Positions 15,972 through 24,786 of a DNA stretch of 64,000 nucleotides are shown here, piece by piece. The notes under the pieces are model-generated. The model did not search any database, was not told the origin of the DNA, and saw only the letters and a list, made by a program, of their open reading frames with translations. The position numbers and the translations under genes are program-made. How positions within the stretch are numbered: the first letter of the stretch is position 1; each line of letters starts with the position of its first letter. Source of the stretch: JALONH01 sp046329235 (GTDB lineage: Bacteria > Bacteroidota > Bacteroidia > Cytophagales > Cytophagaceae); NCBI GenBank assembly GCA_046329235.1, contig JAXLVA010000001.1:558001-622000 (forward strand), given 5' to 3'.

Positions 15972-17327
15972 TTATAACAGCTCGTTCGCTAAGTTCGCTA
16001 ACTCAGAACGTTCACCTTTTTCAAGCGTTACGTGTGCGTATAAGTGGTTATGTTTTAATCGATCGATTAAGTAAGACAATCCATTCGATTCAGAATCCAA
16101 GTACGGAGTATCAATTTGGAAGATATCACCGGTGAAGATGATCTTACAGTTTTCACCCGCACGAGAGATAATGGTTTTTACTTCATGTGGAGTTAAGTTT
16201 TGAGCCTCATCAATAATGAATACAATGTTGGACAAACTTCTACCACGAATATAAGCCAATGGAGTAATTACTAACTTTTCTTTATTCACCATGTCGGTGA
16301 TGCGTTGGTAATCCTGATCCGTTTCGCTGAATTGATTTTGAATGAATTTCAAGTTATCAAACAACGGCTCCATGTATGGATTCAACTTTGACTTGATGTC
16401 ACCCGGTAAGTAACCAATATCTTTGTTACTCAGTGGAACGATAGGTCGTGCTAAGAAGATTTGTTTAACATTCTTACGTTGTTCCAGCGTAGCTGCTAAG
16501 GCAATTAAGGTTTTACCTGTACCAGCCACACCTTGCAGGGAAACTAGTTTAATATTTGGATTCAATATCGCATCAATCGCAAATGCTTGTTCCGCATTAC
16601 GAGGTTTAATACCATATACACTACGCTTCTCTACATGTTCTATACGTTGTGTTTCCGGATTGTAGTAAGCAAGTGCGGAACTCTTAACGCTTTTTAAGAT
16701 ATAGTAGTGGTTATTGATTAATTGTTCTTTAGGAATGATAGAAGTTTCGCAGAAACCTTTTTCATACAATTCATTAATCGCTGCAGGATCTACATTATCA
16801 ATATATGTTCTACCGGAGTATAAACGATCGATGTCTTTAATTTTACCGGTAGTAAAATCTTCTGCAGGAATTCCAAGTGACTTAGCTTTCAAGCGTAAGT
16901 TAATATCCTTACTAACTAAGATGGCTTTAGAATCCGGATGTTCTGCTTGAATAGAGATAGCAGCGTTTAGAATCTTATGATCGTTTTTCTTATCATCAAA
17001 AACTTTTTCCGCATCAACAGTACTAGTGCCGGACGTTTTCATGAATACTTTCAATCGACCTTCGGCAAATCCTTTCAGGGACATCCATTCTTGCATGGAA
17101 CTATAATCAGCAGCTAAATCATCTAAGAATCGGATGAACTCACGCGCTTCGAAGTTCTTGATGTCATTTCCTTTTTTGAAATTATCTAGCTCTTCTAAAA
17201 CCGTGATTGGAATCAATACATCGTTATCTTGGAAACTTTTTACTGCGTTGTGGTCAAATAATATCACCGAGGTGTCCAGCACAAATATCTTTTTGTCGGA
17301 CTCTTTTTCTTTCTTCGCTTTAGCCAT
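15972..17327 (-). CDS. PIN domain-PhoH ATPase fusion
   Basis: 451 residues with two domains. The PIN nuclease domain (about 12-160) has the early acidic residue in FVLDTSVILFD and a later DHKIL and VSKDINLR. The PhoH ATPase domain follows, with Walker A GVAGTGKT (266-273) and Walker B IIDEAQNL (DEAQ 373-376), and the GENCKIIFTGD sensor. PhoH2-type PIN-PhoH proteins have been shown to unwind and cut RNA in some bacteria; others are toxin-like when paired with an antitoxin. No antitoxin gene precedes it here. Its start, ATG at 17327, is clear. A gap of 242 bases follows to yajQ, with no gene and no strong promoter. Confidence 0.93.
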   Translation of the reverse strand: MAKAKKEKESDKKIFVLDTSVILFDHNAVKSFQDNDVLIPITVLEELDNFKKGNDIKNFEAREFIRFLDDLAADYSSMQEWMSLKGFAEGRLKVFMKTSGTSTVDAEKVFDDKKNDHKILNAAISIQAEHPDSKAILVSKDINLRLKAKSLGIPAEDFTTGKIKDIDRLYSGRTYIDNVDPAAINELYEKGFCETSIIPKEQLINNHYYILKSVKSSALAYYNPETQRIEHVEKRSVYGIKPRNAEQAFAIDAILNPNIKLVSLQGVAGTGKTLIALAATLEQRKNVKQIFLARPIVPLSNKDIGYLPGDIKSKLNPYMEPLFDNLKFIQNQFSETDQDYQRITDMVNKEKLVITPLAYIRGRSLSNIVFIIDEAQNLTPHEVKTIISRAGENCKIIFTGDIFQIDTPYLDSESNGLSYLIDRLKHNHLYAHVTLEKGERSELANLANELL

Positions 17328-17569
17328 GGTAAAAACTATTAATTCGTTTGCCCTATCGGGTTATTACTTTAAAAGGATTAAATTAAAAAGAACAAATTCT
17401 TATATCGTTAAGATACTTGTTCTCTTGGGATGTTGGTCTAAAGGATTACATGATTTTTGCACATTGTGTATAAGTTTTAATACGATTTTCAAGTCCTAAC
17501 GGTTCAGGATAATCAGCATTTTTAAAGGAAAATTCTTGTATATTTAGGTGCGCAATTGAAAAATCTTTT

Positions 17570-18061
17570 ATGCCGTCTTTTGATATTGTTAGTAAAGTAG
17601 ATTTACAAACCTTGGACAACGCTGTAAACGTTGCAATTAAGGAGATTAAAACACGTTACGATTTCCGTGATTCTAAAACGGAGGTGGATTTGGATAAGAA
17701 AAACAATATTATCAAAATCACTACCGAGAATGATTTACGCATGAAAAACGTAATTGATATTTTAATCACTCGCATGGCGAAACAGGGAATTGATTCTAAA
17801 GCCTTGGATTTAAGCAAAGAAGCTTATCCTTCCGGTCCAATGATGAAATTGGATTTACCTGTAAAAACAGGTATCGATAAGGATACTTGTAAAAAAATAG
17901 TGAAGGAGATTAAAGAATCCGGCTTGAAAGTAACTCCGGCACAAATGGATGATTTAGTACGTGTTACCGGTAAAAAGATTGACGATTTGCAATCTGTTAT
18001 CGCTTTGTTCAGAGGTAAAGATATGGGTGTTGCCCTTCAATTTGTAAACATGAAATCCTAA
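17570..18061 (+). CDS. yajQ: YajQ family cyclic-di-GMP/nucleotide-binding protein
   Basis: 163 residues, the standard length of the UPF0234 family. It starts MPSFDIVSKVDLQTLDNA, the conserved head, and has the KTRYDFRDS and GKKIDDLQSVI segments. YajQ homologues bind RNA, tRNA or cyclic-di-GMP in different species, so its exact ligand here is open. It is 21 bases upstream of the polyprenyl synthase, in likely operon. Confidence 0.95.
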   Translation: MPSFDIVSKVDLQTLDNAVNVAIKEIKTRYDFRDSKTEVDLDKKNNIIKITTENDLRMKNVIDILITRMAKQGIDSKALDLSKEAYPSGPMMKLDLPVKTGIDKDTCKKIVKEIKESGLKVTPAQMDDLVRVTGKKIDDLQSVIALFRGKDMGVALQFVNMKS

Positions 18062-18082
18062 CACTATCGATCGTTTACACCA

Positions 18083-19063
18083 ATGGCAAAGCGCACACTC
18101 GACGAAATAAAATCTATCATAGATGGTGAAATGTCGGATTTCGAATTGAAATTCCGTCAGTCCATGAAGTCCAAAGTTATGCTATTGGACACCATCATGA
18201 ATTATATCGTGAAACGTAAGGGCAAGCAAATGCGCCCTATGTTTGTATTTTTGAGTGCTCATTTAGCCGGACCTATCAACGAATCCACCTACCGTGGAGC
18301 TGCTTTAATTGAATTATTACATACCGCTACATTAGTCCATGACGATGTGGTAGATGATTCTAATTATCGCAGGGGATTATTCTCTATCAATGCTTTATGG
18401 AAAAATAAAATTGCCGTTTTAGTGGGTGATTATTTATTATCCAGAGGTTTGTTATTATCTGTCGATCATGGCGATTATCACTTGTTAAAAATTGTTTCTC
18501 AGGCAGTTCGAGAAATGAGTGAAGGGGAGTTGTTGCAAATTGAAAAAGCACGTAGCTTAAATATTACCGAAGAGATTTATTATACCATCATTCGTCAGAA
18601 GACAGCATCTCTAATTGCTTCTTGTTGTTCGGTGGGTGTTGCATCAGTGACAGAAAATCAAGAACTTATAGAAAAGGCACGCTTATTTGGGGAGAAAGTA
18701 GGGATGGCTTTTCAAGTGAAAGATGATTTGTTTGATTATGAGACTGCTGAGGTAATTGGAAAACCGGTTGGAATCGATATTAAAGAAAAGAAAATGACCT
18801 TACCATTAATCTATGCATTGAACAAAGCTGGGTGGTGGGAAAGCAAAAAGATTCGTTTTATCATTCAACATCAAACACATAAGTCGGCAAAAGTGAAAGA
18901 GGTGTTAGCTTTTGTACGTGCTTCCGGCGGAATTGAATATACACATCAGGTGATGAATAAGTTAGCTGCAGAGGCTATAGAGTTATTGGAAGCTTTTCCC
19001 GATTCCGAATACAAAACATCCATGAAAGATTTGGTGGAATTTACCATCCAAAGAAAGCTTTAA
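18083..19063 (+). CDS. Polyprenyl diphosphate synthase
   Basis: 326 residues, a trans-prenyltransferase. The two Asp-rich motifs are DDVVDD (87-92, the FARM) and KDDLFDYE (about 213-220, the SARM), which bind Mg2+ and the diphosphate groups. Bacteroidota use this enzyme for the menaquinone side chain; chain length cannot be read from the sequence alone. The residues just before the FARM (LLHTATLVHDD) have small side chains, which favours long products. Cytoplasmic or membrane-associated. Confidence 0.94.
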   Translation: MAKRTLDEIKSIIDGEMSDFELKFRQSMKSKVMLLDTIMNYIVKRKGKQMRPMFVFLSAHLAGPINESTYRGAALIELLHTATLVHDDVVDDSNYRRGLFSINALWKNKIAVLVGDYLLSRGLLLSVDHGDYHLLKIVSQAVREMSEGELLQIEKARSLNITEEIYYTIIRQKTASLIASCCSVGVASVTENQELIEKARLFGEKVGMAFQVKDDLFDYETAEVIGKPVGIDIKEKKMTLPLIYALNKAGWWESKKIRFIIQHQTHKSAKVKEVLAFVRASGGIEYTHQVMNKLAAEAIELLEAFPDSEYKTSMKDLVEFTIQRKL

Positions 19064-19192
19064 AAGGGGATAGGGTAATTAAATTATTTTTTATAGGAAT
19101 TTTACAATAAAAATGTCTTAATAATCCATTTTTCTGGGTATTTAATTGGGAAAAAATAGATTTTTTAGGGTTTAAATAAGAAAAAAAAGTGA

Positions 19193-19200
19193 TAATTTTG
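19193..19200 (+). promoter_or_regulatory. Possible -7 box of the GH3 gene
   Basis: TAATTTTG fits TAnnTTTG; no good TTTG lies 19-21 bases upstream. If used, the GH3 transcript has a leader of about 108 bases. Confidence 0.35.
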
Positions 19201-19247
19201 GAGGATATACAATTACCTGCGCAAGCTTTTTAAGTATACTTGTACAG

Positions 19248-19277
19248 ATAGTTGAAACGGGGAAAGTCCTCAACTAT
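19248..19277 (+). promoter_or_regulatory. Hairpin in the GH3 leader
   Basis: Perfect 8-bp inverted repeat ATAGTTGA/TCAACTAT around a 14-base G-rich loop, 38 bases before the GH3 start codon. It is not followed by a long T-run directly (CAACTATTTT), so it may be an RNA structure or a protein site; unproved. Confidence 0.4.
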
Positions 19278-19315
19278 TTTAAGACAATATTTCTAAACTT
19301 TATAAATTAAACACG

Positions 19316-21754
19316 ATGAAAAAATCCGTTTATCTTTTTGGTGTAGCGGCTGTATTATTTTCATTTGGTTCTTGTAAAAAAGCAGAAGATAAAGCTGCCG
19401 GTACAGGTTCAGATGATAAAGCCGTAAATGCAAAAGTAGAAGAGATTCTATCTAAAATGAGCGTCGAAGACAAAGTAGGTCAAATGACGCAAGTGAACTT
19501 AAATAAAGTATTATATACCGGTAACACTAGTGGTTATGATAATAGCTTGGGTATCATTGACCCGGCGTTATTAGATACTGCTATTTCTAAATATCGTGTA
19601 GGTTCATTATTAAACGCGATTAACCATGCGTATCCTCAAGATCAATGGTTATCTATCATCAAACAAATTCAAGATAAAGCAACTACCTCCGGCTCTAAAA
19701 TACCTGTGTTATACGGTATTGATGCTATTCACGGGGTAACATTTACTTTAAACTCTACTTTATTCCCTCATAACATTGGTGCAGCCGCATCATGGGATCC
19801 ATCAGTTCCTGCAACTTGTGCTAAAGTAACAGCAGCAGAAGCTCGTGCTTGTGGTCTTCGTTGGAACTTCGATCCGGTTTTAGATATCGGTCGTAATCCG
19901 GTATGGCCTCGTTTCCCTGAAACGTTTGGTGAAGATCCATACTTAATTGAGAAAATGGGTGTTGCAGCCATCACTGCTTACGAAGAAGATGGTCTAGATA
20001 AACCGACGGCTGTAGCTTCTTGTATGAAACACTTCATCGGTTATTCAGGATCTAGAACAGGTCGTGATCGTACACCCATCTACATTCCTGAAATTGAATT
20101 AAGAGAATATTACTTACCTCAATTCCAAGCAGCAGTAAAAGCAGGTTCTTCTACCATCATGATTAACTCCGGTGAAATGAATGGTGTACCTGTACACGCT
20201 AACAAATATTTATTGACAGATGTGTTACGTGGCGAATTAGGCTTCAAAGGTTTGATCGTTACTGACTGGGAAGATATCAACCGTTTATACGAGCGTCATA
20301 ACATGGTACCTTCTTTAAAAGAAGCAGTACGTGTATCTGTCATGGCTGGTGTAGATATGAGTATGACTCCACACGATTACAAATTCACTACCTTATTAAT
20401 CGAATTAGTAAACGAAGGTGCAGTACCTATGTCTCGTATCGATGAGTCAGTACGTCGTATTTTAACATTAAAAGTGAAATTAGGTTTATTTGAAAATCCG
20501 GTAGTTGAAAAAGAAGCTATCGCTAACTTCGGTAAGCCTGAATACAAACAAGCAGCATTAGAAGCAGCTAGAAAAACCATCACTTTATTAAAGAACGAGA
20601 ACAACATTCTTCCATTAAAAGAAGGTGTTAAAATCGTTGTAGCTGGTCCAAATGCAAACAACGTAGCTTCCTTACACGGATGTTGGTCTTATACTTGGCA
20701 AGGTGCAGATATGCAAGCTAAAGTAATGGATCAATCAGTGAACTTTATCCCTGGATACGCTCCAAAAGATTCAGTTTTAGATTTATTCCCTGCGTCTACA
20801 TTGACTATCAAACAAGCATTAGAAGCTAAGTTAGGTGCCAGCAAAGTAGTTTGTCAATCTGTATCTAACTACGAAGACGAGAAAAATTACCAATTACCAA
20901 ACGTATCCGGTGCAGATGTAATCGTATTATGTTTAGGTGAAAATTCATATGCTGAATCACCTGGTTCTATCCGTGATTTAACATTAGATGCTCGTCAGAT
21001 TGCATTAGCTCAAGCAGCGATTAAAACAGGTAAGCCTGTAGTATTAGTATTAGTAGAAGGTCGTCCTAGAGTGATTTCATCTTTCGTAGATGGTACTAAA
21101 GGTGTTATCCAAGCATACTGGCCTGGTAGCCAAGGTGCGAACGCTATTTCGGATGTATTGATGGGTCACTACAATCCGGGTGGTAAATTACCTTACTCTT
21201 ACCCTCGTTATGTAAATGATCATGTTACTTATGATCATAAGTGGACGGAAGTAAACGTGGAGCAAACAGTAGGTAACTTCACTGATATTGGATATCAACC
21301 ACAGTGGCCATTTGGCTTCGGTTTAAGCTACACTACTTTTGCTTATTCAGACTTCAAAGTAAGTAACGATACTTTAAGAGGGGATGATAAAGTAACAGTA
21401 TCTGTAAAAGTTAAAAATACAGGTGCGGTAGATGGTGATGAAGTAGTACAATTATATATCCGTGATATGTATGCTTCTATTACTCCGGCATTAAGAAGAT
21501 TAAAAGCATTCCAACGTATTAGCTTAAGAGCGGGCGAAGAAAAAGAAGTAAACTTTGTTCTTTCTAAAGATGATTTATCGTTCATCTTAGAAGACCAATC
21601 AGCTCGTACCTATAAGCGAGTTACTGAAGATGGTGACTTTAAATTAATGATTAGCGGATATGGTTTTGAATTGGAGCAACCTAAGTTCCCTTGGGAGTCA
21701 TTCTATTCAAGAACTTATAAAGGAGCAATTAATTTATACTATAAGTCGAATTAA
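19316..21754 (+). CDS. GH3 family beta-glycosidase, lipoprotein
   Basis: 812 residues with a lipobox FGSC at residues 17-20, so it is anchored as a lipoprotein. The GH3 (beta/alpha)8 domain is at about 40-400: LYGIDAIHG, KHFIGYSG and the nucleophile region GLIVTDWED, where Asp317 is the predicted nucleophile. A second alpha/beta sandwich domain (about 410-640) and a C-terminal FnIII-like domain (about 680-790, VSVKVKNTGAVDGDEVVQLY) complete the BglX-type layout. It probably cleaves beta-linked glucose from oligosaccharides in the periplasm. No SusC/SusD genes flank it. It has its own terminator. Confidence 0.95.
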   Translation: MKKSVYLFGVAAVLFSFGSCKKAEDKAAGTGSDDKAVNAKVEEILSKMSVEDKVGQMTQVNLNKVLYTGNTSGYDNSLGIIDPALLDTAISKYRVGSLLNAINHAYPQDQWLSIIKQIQDKATTSGSKIPVLYGIDAIHGVTFTLNSTLFPHNIGAAASWDPSVPATCAKVTAAEARACGLRWNFDPVLDIGRNPVWPRFPETFGEDPYLIEKMGVAAITAYEEDGLDKPTAVASCMKHFIGYSGSRTGRDRTPIYIPEIELREYYLPQFQAAVKAGSSTIMINSGEMNGVPVHANKYLLTDVLRGELGFKGLIVTDWEDINRLYERHNMVPSLKEAVRVSVMAGVDMSMTPHDYKFTTLLIELVNEGAVPMSRIDESVRRILTLKVKLGLFENPVVEKEAIANFGKPEYKQAALEAARKTITLLKNENNILPLKEGVKIVVAGPNANNVASLHGCWSYTWQGADMQAKVMDQSVNFIPGYAPKDSVLDLFPASTLTIKQALEAKLGASKVVCQSVSNYEDEKNYQLPNVSGADVIVLCLGENSYAESPGSIRDLTLDARQIALAQAAIKTGKPVVLVLVEGRPRVISSFVDGTKGVIQAYWPGSQGANAISDVLMGHYNPGGKLPYSYPRYVNDHVTYDHKWTEVNVEQTVGNFTDIGYQPQWPFGFGLSYTTFAYSDFKVSNDTLRGDDKVTVSVKVKNTGAVDGDEVVQLYIRDMYASITPALRRLKAFQRISLRAGEEKEVNFVLSKDDLSFILEDQSARTYKRVTEDGDFKLMISGYGFELEQPKFPWESFYSRTYKGAINLYYKSN

Positions 21755-21776
21755 TAGTCGTTTTTAAAGAAATATT

Positions 21777-21811
21777 GAAAAGCCACCTTGATTTCAGGGT
21801 GGCTTTTTTTA
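21777..21811 (+). terminator. Terminator of the GH3 gene
   Basis: AAAAGCCACC/GGTGGCTTTT stem with a T-run, 23 bases after the stop. Confidence 0.9.
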
Positions 21812-21835
21812 TATTAGTGTGTTAATTAGCATCTA

Positions 21836-22522
21836 ATGAGACCAATTGTACGTTTCCTTTCGTTTCTAACTTTATTCTTCATTATTTCATCTACTCAAGC
21901 TCAATTACTCAATTTAGGTCTTAAGGCCGGAATTGGGGTGAGTTCTTTCATGGGTAAAGTTGATCAGAAGGAAGTACCTTGGGTAGAGCATCACAATATA
22001 GCTTCTGGGTATTACGCTTTTGGAGGTTTTTTTGAAATTAAACCATCAAAGAAATTTGGTATTTATACAGAGTTATTATTAGCACATTCCGGAGGAGGTC
22101 GTCGCTATACGTTAACTACGGAAGAGGTGATTGAGAACGAAAACTTCAATTCATTACAGATTCCTGCTATGTTGAAGTTTAAAACAAGCAAGGTGATGTT
22201 TTTGGGAATTGGTGCACAATTCAACTACTTGTTAAGTTCCAGTTATTTATATCGAGTGAACGGTTCTATTATTGCTGAATACGAAAAAATCAAAAAAGAA
22301 AGAAATGTCAATTTTACCTATGGTCCGGCTTTTATGGTAGGGGCTGAACATGATAAATGGACATTCGGTGGCATGTTGTATTTAGGTATTAGTCCAGTGG
22401 TTAAAAATGATGATACTAAAGATATCAATCTAAGAAATTATAATGCTAGTTTTTGCGTGACTTATCGCTTATTTACTTCTAACAACGAAACTATACAGTT
22501 TTATAATCACCAAAATTTCTAA
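21836..22522 (+). CDS. PorT-like outer-membrane beta-barrel protein, copy 1
   Basis: 228 residues. The signal peptide ends near residue 22 (SSTQAQ). The rest is an eight-stranded-barrel pattern typical of the Bacteroidota PF13568 family: LGLKAGIGVSSFMG at the start, KKFGIYTELLLAHSGGG, FNSLQIPAMLKFK, FGIGAQFNYLLSS. Its stop is followed with no gap by the start of a related gene. Role unknown; such barrels are common surface proteins. Confidence 0.88.
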   Translation: MRPIVRFLSFLTLFFIISSTQAQLLNLGLKAGIGVSSFMGKVDQKEVPWVEHHNIASGYYAFGGFFEIKPSKKFGIYTELLLAHSGGGRRYTLTTEEVIENENFNSLQIPAMLKFKTSKVMFLGIGAQFNYLLSSSYLYRVNGSIIAEYEKIKKERNVNFTYGPAFMVGAEHDKWTFGGMLYLGISPVVKNDDTKDINLRNYNASFCVTYRLFTSNNETIQFYNHQNF

Positions 22523-23149
22523 ATGAAAAAGTTATGGAGTATTTGCTTGTTAGCTATTAGTATAGCTACACAAGCCCAGGTAGACATTGGGGTAAAGGGA
22601 GGTCTATCATTAGGTAATTTCAGCGGTCGTTATGACAAAACTTTTAATCAAAACCGCTTGACAAGAGGCGGTATTCAATTAGGTTTCTATGGTACCTACG
22701 ATCTTGCTGATAAAGTAAAGTTGTATACTGAGCTGTCTTATGCTTATTTAAGTGCAGGGTTTAAGTATAAAGATGCTAGCTTTAACAATGTTCAGGTATT
22801 GGATATCTACAATTTTCATTATTTGCAATTGCCAATCTTGGTTCAATATCATTTTAATGAAAAATGGCATTTAGGAACAGGTCCTCAGTTTAATTTTTTA
22901 TTGGGAGCTAATTATCATGTACGTTACAATGGCGATAATGGAACTCATTATGATGCTAAACCAAGTCTTAATTCAACTGACATCGGATGGGTATTCAAAG
23001 GGGGATATAACTTCAATGAAAAGTTACAAGGTGGTATTCACTGGTACACAGGTTTGAGTGGGCTTTACAAAGATAACCGTGATGGCTTAAAGCACTTGCG
23101 CCAAATGTATGTAAGCTTCTATGTTTCTTACTCTTTGTATAAAAAATAA
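22523..23149 (+). CDS. PorT-like outer-membrane beta-barrel protein, copy 2
   Basis: 208 residues, same family as the preceding gene with the same strand order (VDIGVKGGLSLGNFSG, FHYLQLPILVQYHF, LGTGPQFNFLLGA). The signal peptide ends at about residue 18 (ATQAQ). Start directly after the neighbour's stop indicates one transcript. It ends four bases before the stop of a convergent gene. Confidence 0.88.
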   Translation: MKKLWSICLLAISIATQAQVDIGVKGGLSLGNFSGRYDKTFNQNRLTRGGIQLGFYGTYDLADKVKLYTELSYAYLSAGFKYKDASFNNVQVLDIYNFHYLQLPILVQYHFNEKWHLGTGPQFNFLLGANYHVRYNGDNGTHYDAKPSLNSTDIGWVFKGGYNFNEKLQGGIHWYTGLSGLYKDNRDGLKHLRQMYVSFYVSYSLYKK

Positions 23150-23152
23150 TAT

Positions 23153-24157
23153 TTAACGAATTAACTGTATATAAGAAGTCATTAGGTTTACGTACTTAAT
23201 GACTTCTTTTTTTATGTTATCATCATCTGAATGATCGATTAATGATAACATGGCTACTTTAGCTCTTACGCAAGCTCGGAAGGATTTGAAGTAGAGGAAT
23301 AATAGGGAGGTTTCGTCATCCCAAGTTTCATTCATTTGTTTTTGATATGCTTGAATCAATGACTTTGCCCATTCTTTTTTACCGGAAGCTTCTAAATCCA
23401 TCGCTAAGAAAGCTAAGTCATTTAAGATATCTATTTGTCTAAACTCTTTTTTGAATTCAATACAATCAAACAAAATAGGTTTCTGATAAAGAAAAATATT
23501 ACGCATATGTAAGTCTCCATGACAATCTTTGAAGTAGCCACTTTTTACACGTTGCAGAATAAAGTCGGAGTTTTTATTGACAAATAAATAAGATGCTTTG
23601 ATACACTGTTGTACCTGAACTGCCACTTCCTTCGGTAGATACTTTTTTACCGTTGATAATACACTGCTGATATCAGCGTACTCGTCTGCTATAAATAGCG
23701 GACGATAGTTGATTTTTAAAGACTTTTCTTGTGTGTGAAACTGAGCTATAATCTTAGCCAAAGAGAGTATATGGTTGGTATTTACTTTCCCTTGTTCTAT
23801 CATACGAAGCATTTCCTTCTTCGTATCCATGTGCTTCATTTGTACCGCATAGTCGATGATTTTTCCAATCTTTAGAAAAGACACTTCTCTACCATCTGAA
23901 TAAATAGGACAAACGTTCAAATACATTTGAGGAGAAAATCTGCGATTCAATCGAATCTCTTCTTCACAGTATTTCTTTCGTAGAGTTAAAGTAGTGAAGT
24001 CTAAAAAGTTTAACCTAACGGCCTTCTTGATTTTATATACATAACGCGGTGTGAGCAATACCTGTGAAATAGGAGTTTCTATAACTTCTACCTGCATAGA
24101 TTTCCCGTGAGGGAAGATCTTACTTACTATCAGCTTTTGTACTTGTTCCTGCGTCAT
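23153..24157 (-). CDS. APH-like kinase (COG2187 type)
   Basis: 334 residues with the aminoglycoside phosphotransferase/protein-kinase-like fold. The catalytic loop is CHGDLHMRNIFL (HGDLHMRN at 213-220) and the metal-binding Asp is in LFDCIEFKKEFRQIDILNDL (from about 230). Proteins of COG2187 are usually fused to a C-terminal P-loop kinase. Here the P-loop part is a separate gene upstream, overlapping this start by 38 bases. The start at 24157 is ATG. Substrate unknown; aminoglycoside resistance is not implied by the fold. Confidence 0.85.
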   Translation of the reverse strand: MTQEQVQKLIVSKIFPHGKSMQVEVIETPISQVLLTPRYVYKIKKAVRLNFLDFTTLTLRKKYCEEEIRLNRRFSPQMYLNVCPIYSDGREVSFLKIGKIIDYAVQMKHMDTKKEMLRMIEQGKVNTNHILSLAKIIAQFHTQEKSLKINYRPLFIADEYADISSVLSTVKKYLPKEVAVQVQQCIKASYLFVNKNSDFILQRVKSGYFKDCHGDLHMRNIFLYQKPILFDCIEFKKEFRQIDILNDLAFLAMDLEASGKKEWAKSLIQAYQKQMNETWDDETSLLFLYFKSFRACVRAKVAMLSLIDHSDDDNIKKEVIKYVNLMTSYIQLIR

Positions 24158-24656
24158 AGGAGTGAAGGTATTGAGTACACTCTGTTATTAATGTGTCAAT
24201 ATTATCTTGAGTAGAAGTTACCGATAAATAGTTTAAGTTAATGGCTTCAAACAAAGGTTTTAATTTTAAATACACAGCAAAATTTGCTTCGCTGTCTTCT
24301 CTAACTTGTTCGGTACGTTCTTGAATGATTTCTTCGTTGGCAGTTACGTAAATAATAGGGGAGAGAACACCTAAGGTTTGAGCCAAATGAATAAAAGGTC
24401 TTCTTAGTTCTTCTTTGTAAAAAGTTCCGTCTACCATCACGGAAGCGCCTTCCGTTAAATTCTTTCTACAGAGTTGAAGTAAGTGCTGATACACTTGTTG
24501 TTTTTCTTCTTCGGAGTAAGTTCTTTGAGTAGGGAAGAGTTTTTTACGCTCTACATCGGTATTGAAATGAGCATAGTGAAGGTGTTGGGCAAGTCGCTTT
24601 GCTAAAAAACTTTTGCCGGAGCCTGGTAGTCCGCAAATAATAACCAACTGTAACAT
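24120..24656 (-). CDS. P-loop kinase (COG0645 type)
   Basis: 178 residues, a small nucleoside/nucleotide-kinase-like P-loop protein. Walker A is GLPGSGKS (9-16), followed by an acidic residue in NTDVERKKLF and by MVDGTFYKEELR. It is the equivalent of the C-terminal part of fused COG2187-COG0645 proteins, but is encoded first here, so the order is reversed. The 38-base overlap with the next gene shows tight coupling. The genes lie directly beside tRNA-Arg. Confidence 0.87.
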   Translation of the reverse strand: MLQLVIICGLPGSGKSFLAKRLAQHLHYAHFNTDVERKKLFPTQRTYSEEEKQQVYQHLLQLCRKNLTEGASVMVDGTFYKEELRRPFIHLAQTLGVLSPIIYVTANEEIIQERTEQVREDSEANFAVYLKLKPLFEAINLNYLSVTSTQDNIDTLITECTQYLHSYDAGTSTKADSK

Positions 24657-24660
24657 ATAG

Positions 24661-24732
24661 TGCGCCCGAAGGGATTCGAACCCCCACCGTCAGAACCGGA
24701 ATCTGATATACTATCCATTATACTACGGGCGC
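24661..24732 (-). tRNA. tRNA-Arg (anticodon CCG)
   Basis: On the minus strand a full cloverleaf can be drawn: acceptor GCGCCCG paired with CGGGCGC, discriminator A, anticodon stem TCAGA/TCTGA around loop TTCCGGT (anticodon CCG), and a T-arm with TTCGAAT, its stem having two G-U pairs. It is 72 bases long and the CCA end is not encoded, as the next bases are not TGG on the plus strand. Confidence 0.96.
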
Positions 24733-24786
24733 AGGGTTTACAAAACTACAACTTAGCTTGTAGTTTGTGTGCGTATGCGTTGTGTT

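Noticed and set aside
17134..17499. Plus-strand ORF overlapping the PhoH start and the gap
   Set aside because: It is antisense to the PIN domain and has no family pattern; low-complexity Ser/Phe/Leu content.
19256..19271. GGGGAAAGTCC in the GH3 leader looks like the RNase P RNA core motif GAGGAAAGTCC
   Set aside because: The gap of about 250 bases is too short for RNase P RNA and lacks the other conserved parts.
24120..24157. Frameshift that splits one fused kinase gene
   Set aside because: The gene order is opposite to that of the fused protein and both parts have a complete N-terminus, so two real genes are more likely.
23153..24157. Aminoglycoside resistance gene
   Set aside because: Only the fold is shared; COG2187-type proteins are not known resistance enzymes and the rest of the sequence differs.
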